NCBI RefSeq assembly: GCF_037975245.1
Contig: NC_092582.1
Location: forward strand, 1,655,001-1,719,000
Reading direction: 5' to 3'
From: Apostichopus japonicus
Taxonomy: Eukaryota; Echinodermata; Holothuroidea; Aspidochirotida; Stichopodidae
DNA length: 64,000 nucleotides
Part shown: positions 1 through 12,050 of the stretch, one piece after another
Layout: each line of letters opens with the position of its first letter
Position numbering within the stretch: the first letter of the stretch is position 1
Program-made: the position numbers and the translations under genes
The notes under the pieces: model-generated
Told to the model about the DNA's origin: nothing
Database searches by the model: none
Seen by the model: only the letters and a program-made list of their open reading frames with translations

Positions 1-451
1 AGAAAGTATATATCTGATTTTTCATTACACCTCGCAAAAGCCATAAATGCCCTAACCTCGTTCCTAATTACAACAGCTCAGATCTCATGTTTATATGCAG
101 AGCATAGTGTAGGCTAGGGTACCTCTGATACAAATGTATGGAAGGCTCAGTCTAAGTGATGAACTTTGCTGTGAAAAAACAAGATATTTTTGGCATCAAA
201 CTAACATGATGCGAATACGGTATCGATAATCCGAGTGATCCTACTACCTAACCAGTTTCTTTTAACGTAGGCCCTATGGTAAAATAATACACAATTTATT
301 GAAAGTTGTACATCTGTGCGATTGTGTATATAGCTCATTCGAGCTTACTAGGAAAGCACAACAATATTGTCCAGTTTAATGAATCATCTAATATAGAATT
401 GACTGAAATAAACAGACCCATATAATTTGTTCTTGCTTCTTCTAAACACAG
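1..451 (+). other. Intron of the CAP gene (5' side cut by the window edge)
   Basis: AT-rich sequence leading to the acceptor at 450-451. No CAP-type coding block is recognisable here, so the first exon of the upstream domain lies left of the window. Confidence 0.6.
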
Positions 452-529
452 GCAAAGACGCTTCAGATCATTGGTATAGCGAGCTTAGTAAATACGACTT
501 TGAGAAGCCTGGATTCCAAAAAGGCGCAG
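452..529 (+). CDS. CAP gene exon: middle exon of the upstream CAP domain
   Basis: 78-nt exon after a pyrimidine-rich acceptor (AAACACAG) and before donor GTAGG. It encodes GKDASDHWYSELSKYDFEKP and onward to GAG, entering and leaving in phase 1. It is the counterpart of exon 8386-8463 in the next domain. Confidence 0.85.
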
Positions 530-3500
530 GTAGGATGTTATAGTTACATGCTACCAGTAGCTCTCATTGGTCGCCATAGAAACGAGGGTTGCATGCACTT
601 TATACCAACGAACCAAAAAAAACAAAAAAACAGTGGAAGATATTGCATGTTGGTGGACTCAATAGTGCATGTGAATTTTGATGAACTATGCAATAATGGA
701 GTGTATAACGTGTAGTAATGTATTAAGTTGAGTGATTCCTAAGACATGGTGTTATCCTTCTTATGACCTTATGATCAACATATGTTTATCAAACATTCAG
801 TCTAGTCGGGGCCTTTGTTTATAATACTTTCCTCTTCTAAACTTGACAACCCTGACTTAAAAACAAACAATTGTAATTGTTTGTTATATTAATTATTAAG
901 TACAGTGTACTGTTTATGTTTTTTATAAAAAGAGATCATATGTTGACCATACATTAATGTATATAATACCGTAGCTAACAGCTAACAACACACATCTATG
1001 TGTTAACTCTTATACTATTCATATGCATACATTTATATGTATAGAGCCAAACATGTTTACGTACATTACAGTATCTCGTGATTAATAGATAGCCTAACAT
1101 GTATTAATATAGCCTATCATACAGGAAGACTACTTTATGTTTTACACTTTATTATTTATTTATTGTTTCTATTCATATAATTAATGAGGCTGGTAAAGGA
1201 TCAGATGTTATATAGGTCAGAAGTGTCTCGTAGATTTTTATCTTTCTTTTTAAAACGAGTACAACAGAACGGGTACAAGATGTAAAACACCCTTTTCTAT
1301 GACTACGAGTACAATGTTGTAAGCGTAAGTACGAGTACAGTTAAACAGGCTTGCACCAGTAGCTAGGATTTGAAAATATCTCGAGTAAACGTAAACCACG
1401 AGTAACATTGAATGAGGATGATTTCTGAGTACTCAACTATGGTGCAATAGTATATGTATCATATTATAACCATGCAATATTGAGAAGAGCATAAAAACAC
1501 AGTCAAAGAAGAATTCAGGCAGAATAAATTCAACAGACAGTCACAAAACAATATGATAAAGACTAACCAGTCAGTTTGTTGACAGTGAAGATAAGCCGGG
1601 TACTGGTCAAGGCTTGTTAACAATGCAGGTCAAATTAGGGTAAACAATGTTAGAAACTAATAGAGTTGAAGGTTGAAGGAATGAATTTATCCTACATCCT
1701 TTTTTTATCTTCTTGTACAAAGATAAGTAAGAAAGGGGAAACAACACTCAAGTGATGTTATTTTGTGTTCAAACATAAGGAATTGCATGAAAAGTATGAG
1801 AAAAAAACCCTACTACAGTTATTGCAGGAACAGAAAGGGGGAAAAAAGAAAAAATGCAATCGAATCTAGTTGAGACCCATTATACAGTGCGTTGATATTA
1901 GGCGTATACTTAATAGGTTTTGTAACGCATGTGCTTTTGCATTGAATGGGTTAAACATTAATGACAGTTTGCAGGACATAATTTTTAAGTAGATCAATAA
2001 ATAAAGACTTGAGATTAATCAAAATGCCTATTATTTTATTAAATTTATCATTCCGTTCGTTTTTATTTTGTCTGTGGAAGGTCACTTCACTCAGATGGTT
2101 TGGAAAGATAGTCGTGAATTTGGCATCGCAAAAGCCATTACCAAAGAAGGGAAGGTGATCATCGTAGGACAATATCGACCGCCTGGTAACGTCATTAACC
2201 ATTTTGATAAAAATGTCTTCAAAAGGGATGATGGGTACGTCCCACCCCCGCCACAACGCGGTGATACCAAGGTAACCAGGATCGTACGCAGTGATGAACC
2301 AGACACGCGCACAGTCTCCCAACAGGAGCTGGATGACACCATTAGGAGGGTGATTATGATAGTTTTATATTATCATACGCAAGGGCTGCACAGTCTGATA
2401 TATCCCGCACTTCGAAATGACCAGCCCTTCCCATTATTTTGTTGACGTGCCAAACCGCATTCCCCTGTTTTACTATTCGTCCAACGCAGGAGTGAATATC
2501 TTGGTGTGGGTGTGTGTGTGGAGGGGGGGGGGGTCAATGGAAGTTGTGGGAAGGGGTTTCCTGGAGTGTTTTTTTTTCATTTCATTTTCATTTATTGAAA
2601 CCAGTATAAATATAGCATATTTATAAAAAGGAGTACACATGTCAAACTCAAAAATAAATAAATATGAAAACCATGATAGATAAGATGTTCAAAAGATTGC
2701 ATATCAAGATAGTGTTAAAACTATGTACATTACTAGAACTAGGTGAAACAATTAAAGAATATGAAAACCGTGATAGATAAGATGTTCAACAGATTGCACA
2801 ACAAGAAAGCGTTAAAACTATGTACATTACTAGAACTAGGTGAAACAATTAAAGAATATGAAAACCGTGATAGATAAGATGTTCAAAAGATTGCATATCA
2901 AGATAGTGTTAAAACTATGTACATTACTAGAACTAGGTGAAACAATTAAAGAATATGAAAACCGTGATAGATAAGATGTTCAAAAGATTGCACAACAAGA
3001 AAGCGTTAAAACTATGTACATTACTAGAACTAGGTGAAACAATTAAAGAATATGAAAACCGTGATAGATAAGATGTTCAAAAGATTGCATATCAAGATAG
3101 TGTTAAAACTATGTACATTACTAGAACTAGGTGAAACAATTAAAGAATATGAAAACCGTGATAGATAAGATGTTCAAAAGATTGCACAACAAGAAAGCGT
3201 TAAAACTATGTACATTACTAGAACTAGGTGAAACAATTAAAGAATATGAAAACCGTGATAGATAAGATGTTCAAAAGATTGCACAACAAGAAAGCGTTAA
3301 AACTATGTACATTACTAGAACTAGGTGAAACAATTAAAGAATATGAAAACCGTGATAGATAAGATATTCAAAAGATTGCACATCAAGAAAGCGTTAAAAC
3401 TATGTACATTACTAGAACTAGGTGAAACAATTAAAGAATATGAAAACCGTGATAGATAAGATGTTTAAATGATTGCACATCAAGAAAGCGTTAAAACTAT

Positions 3501-6500
3501 GTACATTACTAGAACTAGGTGAAACAATTAAAGAATATGAAAACCGTGATAGATAAGATGTTCAAAAGATTGCACAACAAGAAAGCGTTAAAACTATGTA
3601 CATTACTAGAACTAGGTGAAACAATTAAAGAATATGAAAACCGTGATAGATAAGATGTTCAAAAGATTGCACAACAAGAAAGCGTTAAAACTATGTACAT
3701 TACTAGAACTAGGTGAAACAATTAAAGAATATGAAAACCGTGATAGATAAGATGTTCAAAAGATTGCACAACAAGAAAGCGTTAAAACTATGTACATTAC
3801 TAGAACTAGGTGAAACAATTAAAGAATATGAAAACCGTGATAGATAAGATGTTCAAAAGATTGCATATCAAGATAGTGTTAAAACTATTTACATTACTAG
3901 AACTAGGTGAAACAATTAAAGAATATGAAAACCGTGATAGATAAGATGTTCAAAAGATTGCACAACAAGAAAGCGTTAAAACTATGTACATTACTAGAAC
4001 TAGGTGAAACAATTAAAGAATATGAAAACCGTGATAGATAAGATGTTCAAAAGATTGCACAACAAGAAAGCGTTAAAACTATGTACATTACTAGAACTAG
4101 GTGAAACAATTAAAGAATATGAAAACCGTGATAGATAAGATGTTCAAAAGATTGCATATCAAGATAGTGTTAAAACTATGTACATTACTAGAACTAGGTG
4201 AAACAATTAAAGAATATGAAAACCGTGATAGATAAGATGTTCAAAAGATTGCACAACAAGAAAGCGTTAAAACTATGTACATTACTAGAACTAGGTGAAA
4301 CAATTAAAGAATATGAAAACCGTGATAGATAAGATATTCAAAAGATTGCACATCAAGAAAGCGTTAAAACTATGTACATTACTAGAACTAGGTGAAACAA
4401 TTAAAGAATATGAAAACCGTGATAGATAAGATGTTTAAATGATTGCACATCAAGAAAGCGTTAAAACTATGTACATTACTAGAACTAGGTGAAACAATTA
4501 AAGAATATGAAAACCGTGATAGATAAGATGTTCAAAAGATTGCACAACAAGAAAGCGTTAAAACTATGTACATTACTAGAACTAGGTGAAACAATTAAAG
4601 AATATGAAAACCGTGATAGATAAGATGTTCAAAAGATTGCACAACAAGAAAGCGTTAAAACTATGTACATTACTAGAACTAGGTGAAACAATTAAAGAAT
4701 ATGAAAACCGTGATAGATAAGATGTTCAAAAGATTGCACAACAAGAAAGCGTTAAAACTATGTACATTACTAGAACTAGGTGAAACAATTAAAGAATATG
4801 AAAACCGTGATAGATAAGATGTTCAAAAGATTGCATATCAAGATAGTGTTAAAACTATGTACATTACTAGAACTAGGTGAAACAATTAAAGAATATGAAA
4901 ACCGTGATAGATAAGATGTTCAAAAGATTGCACAACAAGAAAGCGTTAAAACTATGTACATTACTAGAACTAGGTGAAACAATTAAAGAATATGAAAACC
5001 GTGATAGATAAGATGTTCAAAAGATTGCACAACAAGAAAGCGTTAAAACTATGTACATTACTAGAACTAGGTGAAACAATTAAAGAATATGAAAACCGTG
5101 ATAGATAAGATGTTCAAAAGATTGCACATCAAGAAAGCGTTAAAACTATGTACATTACTAGAACTAGGTGAAACAATTAAAGAATATGAAAACCGTGATA
5201 GATAAGATATTCAAAAGATTGCACATCAAGAAAGCGTTAAAACTATGTACATTACTAGAACTAGGTGAAACAATTAAAGAATATGAAAACCGTGATAGAT
5301 AAGATGTTTAAATGATTGCACATCAAGAAAGCGTTAAAACTATGTACATTACTAGAACTAGGTGAAACAATTAAAGAATATGAAAACCGTGATAGATAAG
5401 ATGTTCAAAAGATTGCACAACAAGAAAGCGTTAAAACTATGTACATTACTAGAACTAGGTGAAACAATTAAAGAATATGAAAACCGTGATAGATAAGATG
5501 TTCAAAAGATTGCACAACAAGAAAGCGTTAAAACTATGTACATTACTAGAACTAGGTGAAACAATTAAAGAATATGAAAACCGTGATAGATAAGATGTTC
5601 AAAAGATTGCACAACAAGAAAGCGTTAAAACTATGTACATTACTAGAACTAGGTGAAACAATTAAAGAATATGAAAACCGTGATAGATAAGATGTTCAAA
5701 AGATTGCACAACAAGAAAGCGTTAAAACTATGTACATTACTAGAACTAGGTGAAACAATTAAAGAATATGAAAACCGTGATAGATAAGATGTTCAAAAGA
5801 TTGCACAACAAGAAAGCGTTAAAACTATGTACATTACTAGAACTAGGTGAAACAATTAAAGAATATGAAAACCGTGATAGATAAGATGTTCAAAAGATTG
5901 CACAACAAGAAAGCGTTAAAACTATGTACATTACTAGAACTAGGTGAAACAATTAAAGAATATGAAAACCGTGATAGATAAGATGTTCAAAAGATTGCAC
6001 AACAAGAAAGCGTTAAAACTATGTACATTACTAGAACTAGGTGAAACAATTAAAGAATATGAAAACCGTGATAGATAAGATGTTCAAAAGATTGCACAAC
6101 AAGAAAGCGTTAAAACTATGTACATTACTAGAACTAGGTGAAACAATTAAAGAATATGAAAACCGTGATAGATAAGATGTTCAAAAGATTGCACATCAAG
6201 AAAGCGTTAAAACTATGTACATTACTAGAACTAGGTGAAACAATTAAAGAATATGAAAACCATGATAGATAAGATGTTCAACAGATTGCACAACAAGAAA
6301 GCGTTAAAACTATGTACATTACTAGAACTAGGTGAAACAATTAAAGAATATGAAAACCGTGATAGATAAGATGTTCAAAAGATTGCACAACAAGAAAGCG
6401 TTAAAACTATGTACATTACTAGAACTAGGTGAAACAATTAAAGAATATGAAAACCGTGATAGATAAGATGTTCAAAAGATTGCACAACAAGAAAGCGTTA

Positions 6501-9320
6501 AAACTATGTACATTACTAGAACTAGGTGAAACAATTAAAGAATATGAAAACCGTGATAGATAAGATGTTCAAAAGATTGCACAACAAGAAAGCGTTAAAA
6601 CTATGTACATTACTAGAACTAGGTGAAACAATTAAAGAATATGAAAACCGTGATAGATAAGATGTTCAAAAGATTGCACATCAAGAAAGCGTTAAAACTA
6701 TGTACATTACTAGAACTAGGTGAAACAATTAAAGAATATGAAAACCGTGATAGATAAGATGTTCAAAAGATTGCACAACAAGAAAGCGTTAAAACTATGT
6801 ACATTACTAGAACTAGGTGAAACAATTAAAGAATATGAAAACCGTGATAGATAAGATGTTCAAAAGATTGCACATCAAGAAAGCGTTAAAACTATGTACA
6901 TTACTAGAACTAGGTGAAACAATTAGTAAAATTAAATGAAAGGTTCCAAATTACCAAACTGTATGTATATTGCAGCACGGTAGATGAAAGAGTTCTTATA
7001 AAGTTGAATTCTATATTTTGGCAAGATATGAGGGTTCCTAAGATTCCTGGTAGCTTTCACCAACATAATGCATGGCACCTGTTGGTGAGGGCCAGTCGAA
7101 TTCAATGGGTAACGTATCCATCATTCATCAGCTTTATGATTAGTTTGGATGGTTTTGCCGAGAAAGTAACTTGTATCCCTTCAGACGGTCTTCCTTACCT
7201 ACCAAAGTTCAAATTTATGACATTGCTTAAGAGTGAGCGGGAGATACATGTATTCTTTTTAATTGTGCAACACTGCTATTATATTCATTAACTTCTTATG
7301 CAGTAATATGTTTGTGTGTGTGTTTGTTGGAGGCGGACGGGGGGTGGTGGGGGGGGGAGGTGATGGTTGGTGGAGAGGTGTTCAATCGTATATCCATTCT
7401 AAAGTTCTTTCTAACATTATTTTCGCTGTTCCAAAGTTCCAGTTCAATGTCTAATATTTCTTACATGTATTTTTAATAATGCTGTTATTACATTGATCTA
7501 TTCTTTTATTCTTCACGATATAGGTTGGCCAAACGAAACTCGACAAAGCTGACACGAGTCCCAAAGATTTAAAATCTTTCCAAAAAGACGCTGTGAAGGC
7601 TCAGAATGAATACCGTAAGAATCACGGAGTGGATAAACTAAAGGAATCTCCAGATTTGATGGAGAGAGCTCAGAAATTCGCGGCCTACCTAGCAGAGAAA
7701 GATTTATTCCAGAATAGTAGTGAGAGTGATGTAGGGGAAAACATTGCCATGCATTATAGCAGTGCCTCGACGGAGTTTTCAGGTAAACACTTGCAGCATT
7801 TTGATGAATGATTAATTTCCATTACCATTTATATATTGATTTACGGTAAACGTTTGATCGATTTTAGAATGTTATTTGAGACTATTACTAAATTGTCTAC
7901 TAAATTCACATAATTCCTATGTTAAGCGTTTCGTATCTTCGATTCAGTTGAAATAAAAGTTGACTGCTCTGGCTAATGAATGTATGAGTTTTAGGCAATC
8001 TTGCTCTCAAAATATTATAATTTACCAAAAGCAACGCAAAATGCATATAAGTACTTGCATTTCCACAATAGGAAAACACTAATTCCAAAAGTAGGATTGA
8101 AGCTACATTGTGATGACTTCAGACATTTTAGAAGCACTGTACTATACATTTACAGTCATAGTTCTATAATATAATATAAAGTAAACCTTCCGATATTCCT
8201 GCTTACTGACGTCATAGTCTTGTACACTTATTATATAAATTAAATTATATACGGTCAATGCCAATGTCATTATATAGTATTACAAAACTGTCTTCTTGAT
8301 TACCGGGGCTATCCAAGTAGCCTAGATTCTAGAATGCCTTTACTTAAAGTACACATTTCTTTATGCTTCTTTATTCCGCTTGCAGGTCAGGCATGCGCAG
8401 ATATGTGGTACAAACAAGCTGAAAAATACGATTTCAAGAATCCGGGATTTGCCAAGGGTGCCGGTAAGTAAACGTATATGACATTGGCTCACTATGATGG
8501 TGAAATCTTATTTGGAATCACAGGAAAAGAATGAGTAGGTGGAGGGAGGAGAATGGAGAAGAAGGGAGGAGGGAGAATAAGGGAGGAGGGAGGAGGGAGG
8601 GGAGGGGAGGGGGAGGGGGAGGAGGGAGGAGGGAGGAGGGAGGAGGGAGGAGGGAGGAGGGAGGAGGGAGGAGGGAGGAGGGAGGAGGGAGGAGGGAGGA
8701 TGATGAAGGTATGAGTGAGGAGTGAGGAGGAAGGAGGGAGGAAGGAGGAAGGAGGAGGGTGGAGGGTGAAGGTAGGAAGGAGGAGTTACTTAGTTATTAA
8801 CTGTTCAATCTAATGCAGAAATATTTGTGTCCCACAAATGTAATATATTATATTTCATTGTTGCGTTCATGTGCAGCTGGTTAAGAAAGCATACAATTTC
8901 TGCAACGTGCATACCACAATCCTGTTAGTTACTGCATTGGCTGTAGCAAGACCAGATTATTAATTATAATTAAAATAAAATTATTTAACACCCTGAACAG
9001 ATTCATTGCATATCGTATTTGTACCTCATGATTCTAAACATGTGTTACATTTGTTTTAACCTATTTTGTAAGTGATTCTGTCAATATGAAAATTCCTTAA
9101 TAATAAAGTTTTTTTTGTTGTCAATACTATAGTGTTTGACTGGTTACGTCACTGTATTCTTGCAGGTCATTTTACCCAGATGGTTTGGAAAGACAGTAAA
9201 GAATTCGGAGTTGGAAAGGCCATCACGAAATCAGGAAAGGTAATACTTGTAGGCTTCTACAAACCACCTGGTAACGTCATGAGAAAATTTGAGGATAATG
9301 TCCTACCTTTGAAAAAATAA
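452..9320 (+). CDS. Multi-CAP-domain GAPR-1/GLIPR2-like protein, 3' part of gene (5 exons)
   Basis: Spliced gene, exons 452-529, 2081-2349, 7524-7782, 8386-8463 and 9166-9320, encoding about 278 residues up to a TAA stop. All junctions are GT-AG and phases agree. The product contains the end of one CAP (SCP/PR-1) domain, a charged linker, and one complete CAP domain. Family hallmarks seen are GENIA, the tryptophan of ADMWY, the HFTQMVWKDS signature (once per domain) and a terminal NVLPLKK very like the end of vertebrate GAPR-1. GAPR-1 proteins are intracellular, Golgi/lipid-raft-associated CAP proteins without signal peptide; no signal peptide can be judged here because the N-terminus is outside the window. 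Each domain is built from the same exon triplet (the two middle exons are both 78 nt), so the gene grew by exon-triplet duplication. A secreted CAP protein remains possible but fits the motifs less well. Confidence 0.88.
530..2080 (+). other. Intron of the CAP gene, no other feature recognised
   Basis: AT-rich intron between the 78-nt exon and the signature exon. Short open frames here (for example 530-715) are AT-rich and show no motif. Confidence 0.6.
2081..2349 (+). CDS. CAP gene exon: CAP signature and inter-domain linker
   Basis: Carries HFTQMVWKDS and YRPPGNV, then a proline- and charge-rich linker (GYVPPPPQRGD to DDTIRR). I end it at donor GTGATT in phase 0 because the next exon also starts in phase 0. 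Reading on without splicing reaches a stop at 2445, so an alternative short isoform is possible. Confidence 0.8.
2560..2656. repeat. T-rich stretch at the minisatellite edge, possible retroelement tail
   Basis: A run of T followed by TTCATTTCATTTTCATTTATTG leads directly into the first degenerate minisatellite unit. Such tails are common at LINE 3' ends inserted in reverse; no coding part is visible, so this is only a possibility. Confidence 0.3.
2657..6925 (+). repeat. 97-bp minisatellite, 44 tandem copies, in a CAP-gene intron
   Basis: The anchor ATGAAAACC(G/A)TGATAGA recurs every 97 bases from 2664 to 6835, giving 44 units. Variants are few: CACAACAAG, CACATCAAG or CATATCAAGATAGTG in the middle, GATATTC for GATGTTC, and a unit with GTTTAAATG. 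The variant pair GATATTC then GTTTAAATG returns at 3363, 4333 and 5206, that is after 10 and then 9 units, so the array has higher-order structure. 97 is not a multiple of three, so no continuous reading frame exists. Confidence 0.95.
7524..7782 (+). CDS. CAP gene exon: first exon of the last CAP domain
   Basis: Starts after acceptor GATATAG and ends before GTAAAC in phase 1. It encodes VGQTKLDKADTSPKDLKSF, then the helix AQNEYRKNHG and the GENIAMHYSS segment that forms the start of a CAP fold. No ATG is needed; the exon is internal. Confidence 0.87.
8386..8463 (+). CDS. CAP gene exon: middle exon of the last CAP domain
   Basis: 78-nt exon between TTGCAG and GTAAGT, encoding QACADMWYKQAEKYDFKNPG and onward to GAG. 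Same length and phase as exon 452-529, which supports both. Confidence 0.88.
8531..8790 (+). repeat. Polypurine GGGAGGA microsatellite
   Basis: About 260 bases of almost pure G and A on the plus strand, with perfect GGGAGGA repeats in the middle, starting 67 bases after the 8463 exon end. It could form G-quadruplex or triplex DNA. The open frame across it is a composition artefact. Confidence 0.9.
9166..9320 (+). CDS. CAP gene terminal exon
   Basis: Begins after TTCTTGCAG and encodes HFTQMVWKDSKEFGVGKAI, FYKPPGNV and the C-terminus NVLPLKK followed by TAA. The final residues match the C-terminus typical of GAPR-1-type CAP proteins, so this is taken as the true end of the gene. Confidence 0.9.
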
Positions 9321-11990
9321 GCTGGAGGTCTGATGTGCTTTAAAGCCTATCATCTTCAAGTAGGTTTTTTTTTTGCCTTATTATGAGGAAAAGTTTTATT
9401 TCATATTTTGTGATTTTTCGTTTTGATGTTTGACTTTATTGAACACCTTTTCAAGGATTCGGCAGGATATTTTTTACAGGATTAATACACACCTTGCAAG
9501 ACTCAACCCGTTATAAAATACCTTATATGCAAGTACGGGGGCGGCGAGCCCCTCTAACCCACCCCTCTCGGCAGGCCTGTGCAAGTATACATTGTTACAT
9601 TCTCTTTGGGTAGGCGAAATCACATAAAGGTTCTTTTCCTACGTCATCACCCATATTACTTAAGTGCCTTTTCAGATACATGTCAAAACAGCTGATAAAT
9701 ATTTCAGTTATAATCCTTTCGACAGGATCAGATTTAGACATATCCCCTGTTTTGGGAAGATCTTTCGGTCACTAAAAGCGCAATATCTATATAAAAAAAC
9801 CATCAATTTTAATGATTATTGTGACGATAATTAAGAAATGACTGAAAAGTCCTCATTAGTGTTTATTTATTCATTTAGTTTTGGGTAAATTTGGTGGCGT
9901 TTTAAAATTTTCTAAATTGAACGACATTTAAATCTACAATATATATGGTACACCTGAAATATGTTAGGCTATTAGTTATTCTTACGTTTATTATACTTAT
10001 GTAATGAAGTTTGCATGTTGCCTATACCTGATTTCATCAGTAATTAGTTAGTATGTTCTAATGAATTAATTTTCTTCTCCCATTTTTACATTTAGTGTTA
10101 TTTATCTTTTGTTTTACGGAAATCTACGTTGATTCAAATGTTTTTTGTTTGTTTTGGTTGGGGTCGATTCGTCGCAATATTTATTATCAGGAATTCCATG
10201 TACAATCCATTCCTTTAATCACGCGTATAACACAATTTCAACTAATTTCTTTTGTGTATATCGTGCAATTGTTTCCTCTTTCTATTCTTCTTTCTTTAAC
10301 TTATTTATTTCCAATCTAGTTTGGTTATTATATTTCAAAAGCACAAAATCACTCCCACGGAGAACAATAACGTTTTCGTTATATTTTGTATCTATCGGTT
10401 AAACTGTATGGGCATGAATATATACCTTACCACATTGTAAATCATAATTTAATGAAGCATAATTTGTTACCAAGGATAAGACACTTGGACAGACAAGCAT
10501 TTGACATGTATAATAAAGTGATATTTTTCTTGGTGACAAAGGAATTTATTTAAGCGCAGGTATTAGGTACACTTTAGTCATGTATTGCTAATGTATTGCT
10601 CATAATGTCACTATCGTTTCATTAGTTTCCATAATTTTCTATAATTGAAATAATTTCCATGTTTTTCTAAAACATGTTTGCAAAAGAAATGTAATCAGTG
10701 ATCCTTTAAAAAAGCAAAAAAATCTTCTCATAACATGACTAAAAATATGTTAATTCATAGTTACCATATATAGTAATTTTAAAGGTCAATTCCATTTTAT
10801 TTGAGAGATGCCGAGGATATCTATTTGTTTTCAATTAACAACTAATACAGGTAATGATATTCCTTTAACTTACCGAGTGTTTTTAAACATGTCTTTCTAC
10901 AAATATTAAGCTATGTACTCTTAAAGAAGGGCGATACTACAATGGATCAGGAATTTTCAAGATATTCAAATATTACTCCTGACTTTTACCATAATTAACA
11001 TATTTTTCTATACTCCTTTGTTCTTTCTTAAATGTCTTCATTCATTTTTGGTATCACAAAGATGAGAGGATTTGTCGTGTTTATTGTCTTTATCAAAGTA
11101 GCATGCCCACTTTGGCCCACACTGCCTTTGTCTGCTTGGAGTGGGCTAAGGAGGGATATGGAGGTTTATGACTCTCAAGTGTGTTGGTTTCACTTCAACT
11201 CCAGTGACATAAGATTCCAGATTGTCTAATAAGGGTCAATTGTAATGCCATATGAAATCCACTTTTAGCCGCTTTGGAGTTTTAATTTAATCATCTAATT
11301 TAGACAGATTGATGCATATACTGTAAGTATAATTGGACTAGGTAGACTATACCGCCTGAGAAAACTTCGGTCCATAGAAGTAATTCATGATTTGCGATCC
11401 ACTTAGGCTCGCTGAATAGGATATTTAATAAAACCATAAGTAGGCCTACAGCAATCCGATCACATTACTGAAATAATTTAAACATCCTTATGCTAATCAA
11501 GTATTAAAAAATAAATTTATACCTTAAACATTGTTCTTCTTGTGTAAATTTTCTGCTGTTCACTATGTAAAGGGTAGGGAAAATAATAAGAACAGTTAAA
11601 TCCACATTTAACTTTAATAAATGCTATGGCTTTATCACAAATGTTCCATGATATAAAAAAAATTGATTAATCTAAAATTGGATTTGGTTAAATTGGTTTT
11701 ATTATCTTTATTATTCATATATATATATATCCTTAATATCATATGTGTTTCCTATAGAGACCCATTGTTTACCCAGGATGCATTACTTCAAGCACAACTT
11801 TCATTTTTATTTCATTAGCCAATTTTCTTTCTTTTGTTGTATTCCTTTCTATTTGTTTGAATATTTACTCAACTGTTATAAATTAATCACATTGGAGAAA
11901 ACAATAAAAACTAAAAAGACAAGTTTTTTCATTTTCTGATTATTTCTTCATTTTCTTATTATATTTTCATATATGACAATATATAGCGGT
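9321..11990. other. Intergenic AT-rich region
   Basis: Lies between the CAP-gene stop codon and the first 5S fragment and should include the CAP 3' UTR. I see no AATAAA close after the stop, no further CAP exon, no RNA gene and no element ends. Short open frames at 10.1-10.4, 11.0-11.2 and 11.7-11.9 kb are AT-rich and motif-free. Confidence 0.6.
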
Positions 11991-12050
11991 GCTGCTTGAC
12001 TTCGGTGATCGGACGAGAACCGGTATATTCAACGTGATATGGTCGTAGAC
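11991..12050 (-). pseudogene. Truncated 5S rRNA gene at the left array edge
   Basis: Holds nucleotides 1-60 of the 118-nt 5S gene, then breaks into unrelated AT-rich DNA. It lacks most of the internal control region and the 3' stem strand, so it cannot make 5S rRNA. Confidence 0.9.

Noticed and set aside
2657-6925. CRISPR-like array
   Set aside because: The 97-bp units are directly adjacent with no unique spacers, and the context is an animal intron. It is a minisatellite.
8531-8725. Arg/Glu/Gly-rich open frame
   Set aside because: Composition artefact of the GGGAGGA repeat inside an intron.
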